The notes beneath the pieces are model-generated. The model worked only from the letters and a program-made list of their open reading frames with translations. It made no database searches and was not told where the DNA came from. Of a stretch of DNA of 64,000 bases, positions 58,968 to 64,000 are shown in pieces. The translations under genes and the position numbers were made by a program. Source of the DNA: Anaerolineae bacterium. Lineage in GTDB: Bacteria > Chloroflexota > Anaerolineae > Aggregatilineales > Phototrophicaceae. How positions within the stretch are numbered: position 1 is the stretch's first letter; every line of letters begins with the position of its first letter. The stretch lies in NCBI GenBank assembly GCA_023382675.1, contig JAHDWN010000025.1, forward strand, positions 37,341 through 101,340, written 5' to 3'.

Positions 58968-61538
58968 ATGATCAAGCCTGTCACGACTGTCAGTGTTACG
59001 CCTGCGATCCCAGAGTCGCTCAATCGGTTACATGAGTTGGCTTACAACTTGCGCTGGTCGTGGGATCACGAAACTATCGGGCTGTTCCGTCGCCTCGACA
59101 GAGAACTATGGGAGGAGACCTACCACAATCCTGTTCGTATGCTGGGTAGGTTGAGTCAGGCGCGCCTGGAAGCGGCAGCCAATGATCCGGCGTTCATCGC
59201 CAACTATCAGCGCATCCTTTCGGAGTTTGACGCCTACATGAAGTCGGACGACACTTGGTTCAATCGTCATTTCGGCCACTTGCGGCGCAAGCCTCTGATC
59301 GCTTACTTTTCGACCGAGTTCGGTATCACCGAATGTTTGCAGAACTACTCCGGTGGTTTGGGCGTTCTCAGCGGAGATCATCTCAAGAGTGCCAGCGACC
59401 TCGGCGTTCCCCTGGTCGGGGCTGGACTTCTCTATCAGGAGGGCTATTTCCGCCAGTATCTGAATGCTGACGGTTATCAGCAAGAGCTGTATCCCATAAA
59501 CGACTACGCCAATCTCCCGGTGACACTTGTACGCGATGCCAGCGGACAGCCTTTAACTGTCAGCGTGCCGCTTCCCGGTCGCGAACTGTACGCGGTCGTT
59601 TACAAGGTGCAGGTCGGGCGTATAGCGCTGTATTTGCTCAATTCCAACATCGAGAAGAATCAACTTGAGGAAGATCGCAGCCTGACCGACCGCCTCTATG
59701 GCGGCGACCGGCGGACGCGCATCCGTCAGGAGATTCTGATGGGATTGGGCGGCATTCGTATGTTCAAGGCTATGGGCATCAAGCCGGATATTTTCCACAT
59801 GAATGAAGGGCATTCTGCCTTTCTGGCTCTGGAACGTATCCACGATTTGATGGTGGACAACAAGCTGAATTTCGAGCAGGCGCGAGAGATCTCCTCTGCG
59901 TCGAATATTTTCACCACACATACGCCCGTGCCCGCCGGATTGGAGAAATTCGGCTACGATCTCATGGATGAGCATTTCACCGATTTCTATCGCTCATTGG
60001 GGCTGTCACGCGAGCAGTTTCTTGAGTTGGGGCGCGAGGAAATCGAAGGCTCTCAGGTATTTTCGCTGCCTGTCCTGGCCTTGAAGCTATCGGCAGGCGC
60101 AAATGGGGTGGCGAAACTTCATGGGGATGTTTCACGCAACATGTGGCAGTTCATGTATCCCGATTTGCCTGAAACCGAGGTGCCGATTAGCTCGATCACC
60201 AATGGCATTCACGTGCAGACGTGGATCAGCGCCGATATGGGGATCTTGCTGGATCGCTATATCAATCCAAACTGGCGCAAAGATGAGTCGCAGCCGGAAA
60301 TCTGGCAGAGCATCGACACGATCCCCGATGCCGAGCTTTGGCGCATTCATGAGCGTAGGCGCAGCGATCTGATTTTGTTTGCGCGCAAGCGCCTGGTTGA
60401 GCAGCTCAAACGGCGCGGTATTTCGCGAACACAACTCGAAGCTGCCGAAGAGGCGCTGAACCCGGATGCGCTTACTATCGGCTTTGCGCGCCGCTTTGCA
60501 ACCTATAAACGTGCGACGCTCATTATGCGCGACGTGGATCGCCTGGCGCGCATAATGAATGATGCTGATCGCCCGGTGCAGATCATCTTTGCTGGCAAAG
60601 CGCATCCACATGATACCCAGGGCAAGGAATTCATCCGCCAGATCGCTCATCTTGCTGGCCATCCACAATTCCGGCATTCAATCGTCTTCCTGGAAGACTA
60701 CGATATGCACATTGCGCGCCGGTTGATCCAGGGGGTCGATGTCTGGTTGAATAACCCACGCCGACCTAAAGAAGCCAGCGGCACCAGCGGGATGAAGGTC
60801 ATCTATAACGGTGGTCTAAATTGCAGCGTGCTCGACGGCTGGTGGGCGGAAGCTTATGATCCATCCGTCGGTTGGGCGATTGGGAATGGCGAAGAATATC
60901 CTGAAGATCAGCTCGAACATCAAGACTTTCTCGAGAGCGAGGCGATTTATAACTTGCTCGAGCAGGATATTGTGCCGCTGTTCTACAACCGCAGTCGGGA
61001 TGGCCTGCCGCGTGACTGGATCGCCAAAGTCAAGAATTCGATCCACAAGTTGGGGCCAGTCTTCACGACGCACCGGATGGTTCAGGAATATACCGAACAG
61101 TTCTATATGCCCAACTTCGAGCGTGTGCTCAGCCTGACGACACCCGACATGAAGAAAGGCCTGGACTATGCATCGTGGCGGGCCAATCTCGACAAAGCCT
61201 GGGGGCAGGTACGTGTGCGTGATGTACAGGTCGACCGGCGGCAGGTCAAGGTTGGCGGCAAAGTCGAAGTGACGGCGGCGATTCAACTTGGCTCGCTCAA
61301 ACCTGAGGACGTTTCCGTGCAGGTATACTACGGAACGTTGACCCCACGGGGAGAAATCGAACAAGGGTTAGTCGCTGATATGAAGCCGATCAATGGTAAT
61401 GGCGAGAACAGCTATACCTTCGCAGCTCAAATCGAATATGAATCGAGCGGCGAGCGTGGCATTTCTGTGCGGGTACTCCCTAAGCACCCATACCTGCCGA
61501 CGCCTTTCCTATCGGGTATTATTCGCTGGCCGCAGTAA
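58968..61538 (+). CDS. glgP: Alpha-glucan (glycogen/starch) phosphorylase, DUF3417 type
   Basis: The 856-residue enzyme releases glucose-1-phosphate from glycogen. The DUF3417 N-terminus (ELAYNLRWSWDHETIGLFRR) precedes the catalytic part with YFSTEFGITECLQNYSGGLG and GADVWLNNP-like GVDVWLNNPRRPKEASG. The PLP lysine is in TSGMKVIYNGGLNCSVLDGW. The ATG at 58968 has AGGAG 5 bases before it. The final 70 residues form a beta-rich extension (about 755-856). The small CBM48 gene lies next to it in divergent orientation. Confidence 0.95.
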   Translation: MIKPVTTVSVTPAIPESLNRLHELAYNLRWSWDHETIGLFRRLDRELWEETYHNPVRMLGRLSQARLEAAANDPAFIANYQRILSEFDAYMKSDDTWFNRHFGHLRRKPLIAYFSTEFGITECLQNYSGGLGVLSGDHLKSASDLGVPLVGAGLLYQEGYFRQYLNADGYQQELYPINDYANLPVTLVRDASGQPLTVSVPLPGRELYAVVYKVQVGRIALYLLNSNIEKNQLEEDRSLTDRLYGGDRRTRIRQEILMGLGGIRMFKAMGIKPDIFHMNEGHSAFLALERIHDLMVDNKLNFEQAREISSASNIFTTHTPVPAGLEKFGYDLMDEHFTDFYRSLGLSREQFLELGREEIEGSQVFSLPVLALKLSAGANGVAKLHGDVSRNMWQFMYPDLPETEVPISSITNGIHVQTWISADMGILLDRYINPNWRKDESQPEIWQSIDTIPDAELWRIHERRRSDLILFARKRLVEQLKRRGISRTQLEAAEEALNPDALTIGFARRFATYKRATLIMRDVDRLARIMNDADRPVQIIFAGKAHPHDTQGKEFIRQIAHLAGHPQFRHSIVFLEDYDMHIARRLIQGVDVWLNNPRRPKEASGTSGMKVIYNGGLNCSVLDGWWAEAYDPSVGWAIGNGEEYPEDQLEHQDFLESEAIYNLLEQDIVPLFYNRSRDGLPRDWIAKVKNSIHKLGPVFTTHRMVQEYTEQFYMPNFERVLSLTTPDMKKGLDYASWRANLDKAWGQVRVRDVQVDRRQVKVGGKVEVTAAIQLGSLKPEDVSVQVYYGTLTPRGEIEQGLVADMKPINGNGENSYTFAAQIEYESSGERGISVRVLPKHPYLPTPFLSGIIRWPQ

Positions 61539-61554
61539 TCGGCCAACAATATGT

Positions 61555-61591
61555 GATCTGTCTCTGCCACACCACTGGGCAGAGACAGATC
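61555..61591 (+). terminator. Terminator-like hairpin after glgP
   Basis: GATCTGTCTCTGCC (61555-61568) and GGCAGAGACAGATC (61578-61591) form a perfect 14-base-pair stem. Only ATTCTT follows, so it may pause rather than fully terminate. It lies 22 bases before the next gene. Confidence 0.7.
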
Positions 61592-61613
61592 ATTCTTGAG
61601 TGAAACGACTTCG

Positions 61614-62510
61614 ATGGATGACATTGCACGGCCGGTTCACTGGCGAGCACTCCTTTTCATGCCAGGCGATGACCGGCGTAAGATCGAAAAAGCGACCGGG
61701 CTGGGCGTCGATGCCATCATCATGGATCTCGAAGATGGCGTGGCACTCAATCGCAAAGATGCCGCGCGCTCAGGGATCATAAGCGCGCTAAATGAACTCT
61801 CGTTTGGCAGCAAAGCCTGTCTCGTGCGCATTAATCCCGTGAGCACGCCTCTCTGGCAGGATGATCTTGAAAGCGCGTTATCACCCAAATTGAATGCAAT
61901 CGTGCTGCCCAAAGTTGAGCACGAGGCTCACATCGAGATTGTCAGTGAGCGGATAGCTGCATTTGAGCATCGGCACAATCTCCCCCTCAGGACGATCTCG
62001 CTGCTTGCTATCATCGAAACAGCTTTGGGGGTGGTCAACCTGCGAGAGATAGCAAAGGCAGACGAACGCTTGTCGGCACTTGTCTTCGGTGCAGAAGACC
62101 TGGCGGGTGATATTGGTGCGACCCGGACGCCTGGAGGTGAAGAAGTCTTCTATGCCCGGAGCGCCGTTGTCCTTCATGCAAGAGCCTATCAACTGGCGGC
62201 CATTGATACACCCTTTGTCGATTTTCATGATGCTTCAGGCCTGCTTGTGGAGACGGAACGTGCTCTACGCATGGGCTATACGGGCAAATTAGCGATCCAT
62301 CCCAACCAGGTCGAGGTTATCCAGCAGACCTTCACCCCCACGGCGGAAGAAATTCGTCGCGCGCAGCGCCTGATCGCTGCCCATGATCTTCAACAAACTG
62401 CCGGTTCGGGGGTGTTTGCTTTCGAGGGCAAAATGGTGGATATGCCGATGATCCGTGCAGCCCAAACGATCCTCGCTCGTGCGAAAGCTGCCGGTAGCGC
62501 TCTGGAATAG
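61614..62510 (+). CDS. CoA ester lyase (CitE/HpcH-aldolase family)
   Basis: The 298-residue protein has the family features RALLFMPGDDRRKIEKA, then VDAIIMDLEDGVALNRKDAA, LLAIIETALGVVNL and FGAEDLAGDIGATRTP, with the metal-binding Glu and Asp. Members split citramalyl-, malyl- or methylmalyl-CoA. I chose the ATG at 61614, because a TTG at 61596 would sit right against a hairpin. The substrate is uncertain. In Chloroflexota these lyases belong to the 3-hydroxypropionate or related CoA pathways. Confidence 0.87.
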   Translation: MDDIARPVHWRALLFMPGDDRRKIEKATGLGVDAIIMDLEDGVALNRKDAARSGIISALNELSFGSKACLVRINPVSTPLWQDDLESALSPKLNAIVLPKVEHEAHIEIVSERIAAFEHRHNLPLRTISLLAIIETALGVVNLREIAKADERLSALVFGAEDLAGDIGATRTPGGEEVFYARSAVVLHARAYQLAAIDTPFVDFHDASGLLVETERALRMGYTGKLAIHPNQVEVIQQTFTPTAEEIRRAQRLIAAHDLQQTAGSGVFAFEGKMVDMPMIRAAQTILARAKAAGSALE

Positions 62511-62561
62511 CTGACGCGCACATTTGAGTGCATGTGCCATCAATCAAGTGGAGGGGGAAAC

Positions 62562-62984
62562 ATGCCTGCTTTTGATCGTGTTCCAGAATCTCATCGCGAT
62601 CTGCTTGATCGTCCAATTGTGGTTGCGCTGGTGACGATCATGCCTGACGGCTGGCCGCAAGCGACGCCTGTATGGTGTATGTACGATGGTGAGCACATTA
62701 TCATCAACACGGCCAGAGGCCGACAAAAAGATCGAAATATGAAACAAAGAGGGCGTGTCACCATCCTGTCTATCGACCCCGATGATCCTTATCGTTGGAT
62801 TGAAGTGCGTGGCGAAGTGATTCTGGTCACGGAAGAGGGCGCGGTTGATACTATCAACTCTCTCGCAAGAATCTATCGCGGCGTCGACTCCTATTATGGC
62901 GGTGTGACACCCGAACACCGGCGCGAGCAAGAAACCCGTGTCACCTTCAAAATCAAACCGAGCCGTGTGTTGACAGGGGGATAG
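62562..62984 (+). CDS. PPOX-class (F420- or FMN-dependent) flavin oxidoreductase-like protein
   Basis: The 140-residue protein is a split-barrel of the pyridoxamine-phosphate-oxidase-like type. It contains RPIVVALVTIMPDGWPQATP, then VWCMYDGEHIIINTARGRQK and the MKQRGRVTILSID strand pattern. It fits the PPOX class F420-dependent family, whose members reduce small substrates with F420 or bind FMN. GGAGGGGG lies 4 bases before the ATG. The cofactor cannot be settled by eye. Confidence 0.85.
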   Translation: MPAFDRVPESHRDLLDRPIVVALVTIMPDGWPQATPVWCMYDGEHIIINTARGRQKDRNMKQRGRVTILSIDPDDPYRWIEVRGEVILVTEEGAVDTINSLARIYRGVDSYYGGVTPEHRREQETRVTFKIKPSRVLTGG

Positions 62985-63030
62985 GCAGGACGTATAAGTG
63001 GTTTGCGTCTAGGATTCGAGGTAAGTGTCT

Positions 63031-63588
63031 ATGATTGATGTCAATCAATTGCGAAAGGGAGCCACCTTCTTAGAAGAGGGGCAGATCTACAAGGTATTGG
63101 ATTACACTCACAATAAAACGGGACGCGGCTCGGCGACAATACGCTTGTCGGTGCGTAACATGCGCACAGGCGCCATTCGTGAAATGACCTACAATAACGG
63201 GGTGCGCGTCCAGGATATCAGCGTGGATAAGCGCATCGTCGAGTATCTCTACGCGGATGGTGATTTTCTTACGTTCATGGATATGGAGACCTATGAACAA
63301 CCCCACATCCGGCGCGAAGTGCTTGGTGATGACATCCGCTATCTCAAAGAGAATATGCAGCTCGAACTGGTCTTCTACGAAAATGAAGTGATCGACTACG
63401 CATTGCCCAATACGGTCGACATGGTGGTTGTCGAAGCGGAACCCGGATATGCGGGAGATACGGCAAATAATCCCACAAAACGTGTGACGGTGGAGGGGGG
63501 ATTTGTCGTTCAAGTTCCTATCTTTGTGAACCAAGGCGACGTGATCCGTATAAAGACAGAAGATGGTAGTTACGTGACACGTATTTGA
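63031..63588 (+). CDS. efp: Translation elongation factor P
   Basis: The 185-residue EF-P rescues ribosomes at proline stretches. It has the three-domain form: KOW-like N-terminal (IDVNQLRKGATFLEEGQIYK), a middle OB and a C-terminal OB (PNTVDMVVVEAEPGYAGDTA, NPTKRVTVEGGFVVQVP). The tip of the loop in domain I reads HNKTGRGSAT. Arg32 is where E. coli has the lysylated Lys34, so modification by EpmA is not possible. I chose the ATG at 63031. A GTG at 63025 is in frame. Confidence 0.96.
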   Translation: MIDVNQLRKGATFLEEGQIYKVLDYTHNKTGRGSATIRLSVRNMRTGAIREMTYNNGVRVQDISVDKRIVEYLYADGDFLTFMDMETYEQPHIRREVLGDDIRYLKENMQLELVFYENEVIDYALPNTVDMVVVEAEPGYAGDTANNPTKRVTVEGGFVVQVPIFVNQGDVIRIKTEDGSYVTRI

Positions 63589-63680
63589 TGCTACGCTCGT
63601 AGACAGAGCTGTGCTCTCAGAGATGGTCGCAGCCGGGCACGTGGCACGATCTGGATACACTGTGTTCTAAGGATAGCGCC

Positions 63681-63893
63681 ATGGGGATTAAAGTACGCGG
63701 TTGTGTCGGATATGTGGTAGTTTTCAATCTGTTCATCGTGTCTGCGATGCTGGGATGGGGCGCAGGGCTTCTTGGTTGGATTTTGCCTTCGCTTCTGGTC
63801 GCTGTGGCTTATATGTTCGTCCAGATGATCTTCGATGTCATTCTGCTGATGATGGGCGCTGGAGACGCCATCGACAGCCCTTACGCCGAGTGA
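63681..63893 (+). CDS. Small two-helix membrane protein, unknown
   Basis: A 70-residue protein has two hydrophobic segments (about 8-28 and 33-56) and ends GAGDAIDSPYAE. AAGGA lies about 7 bases before the ATG. I do not recognise a family. It is located 90 bases after efp on the same strand. The last 107 bases of the window hold no clear gene. Confidence 0.6.
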   Translation: MGIKVRGCVGYVVVFNLFIVSAMLGWGAGLLGWILPSLLVAVAYMFVQMIFDVILLMMGAGDAIDSPYAE

Positions 63894-64000
63894 CGGATTT
63901 GTCGGTTGATTTGGCATATTTTGAGGCTAAATCTGAGGCAAATTACCCTTGCGCGGGGAAAAAAGTATGCTATCTTTGAGAGGTGAGCGCGCGGGGAAGC

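Noticed and set aside
1..64000. Prophage, transposon, integron or CRISPR array
   Set aside because: No transposase, integrase, cas genes, terminal repeats or spacer arrays are seen. Gene content is steady housekeeping on both strands.

Overview
The window is a chromosomal stretch of a bacterium that most resembles a member of the Chloroflexota (Anaerolineae-like). GC is visibly high but moderate. The supporting traits are secreted SH3b-repeat proteins, a TIR protein, a split complex I gene set, a VanW-family protein, a DUF3417-type alpha-glucan phosphorylase and Thermus/Chloroflexota-like EF-P. The lineage is inferred from gene content only. I see no phage, insertion sequence, CRISPR array or rRNA. 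Gene density is high and most genes are core metabolism.

Layout. 1-5.5 kb: a truncated BCD/PucC-type MFS transporter with an operator-like promoter, a SigA-type sigma factor, YceD (DUF177), a TIR-domain protein and a secreted four-repeat SH3b protein. 5.5-11 kb: a THUMP-like methyltransferase, ssb, then a single-aptamer glycine riboswitch with a terminator controlling gcvH-gcvPA-gcvPB. 11-18 kb: an ArsR-like regulator with two matching palindromes and its CPBP protease partner, a lipoprotein, a glycoside-hydrolase-like toroid protein, an orphan histidine kinase and a GHMP-kinase homologue. 18-25 kb (minus strand): tRNA-Ser(CGA), tadA, a membrane-bound HdrD-like iron-sulfur oxidoreductase, small proteins and methylmalonate-semialdehyde dehydrogenase. 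25-30.6 kb: a redoxin protein, an ARMT1-like phosphatase, a class V aminotransferase with serA, and a two-domain thioredoxin.

31-44 kb is the bioenergetic core. An operon of complex I membrane subunits reads nuoA-H-J-K-L-M-M-N, with no nuoB, C, D, E, F, G or I. It is followed by atpI-atpB-atpE and a b-delta fusion of the F0 sector, with no F1 genes. The two tandem NuoM proteins, together with a NuoL whose lateral helix is about 25-30 residues longer than usual, point to the four-pump ('2M') form of complex I. NuoL also carries a histidine-rich loop, the second NuoM lacks the TM7 lysine, and ATP synthase subunit a has an insertion of about 115 residues.

44-64 kb: tRNA-Leu(UAA), a VanW protein, xseAB, bioY, a radical-SAM/HhH DNA-repair-type protein whose promoter lies between two LexA-like boxes, an lgt-nitrilase-nadE set that looks like a two-polypeptide NAD synthetase, an SPFH protein, miaB, ribF, an M23 peptidase with a beta-propeller, a CBM48 protein, glycogen phosphorylase, a CoA ester lyase, a PPOX-type flavoprotein and efp.

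Coordinates of starts were adjusted by ribosome-binding site and homology where stated. All functional calls rest on motif recognition by eye, without database searches.
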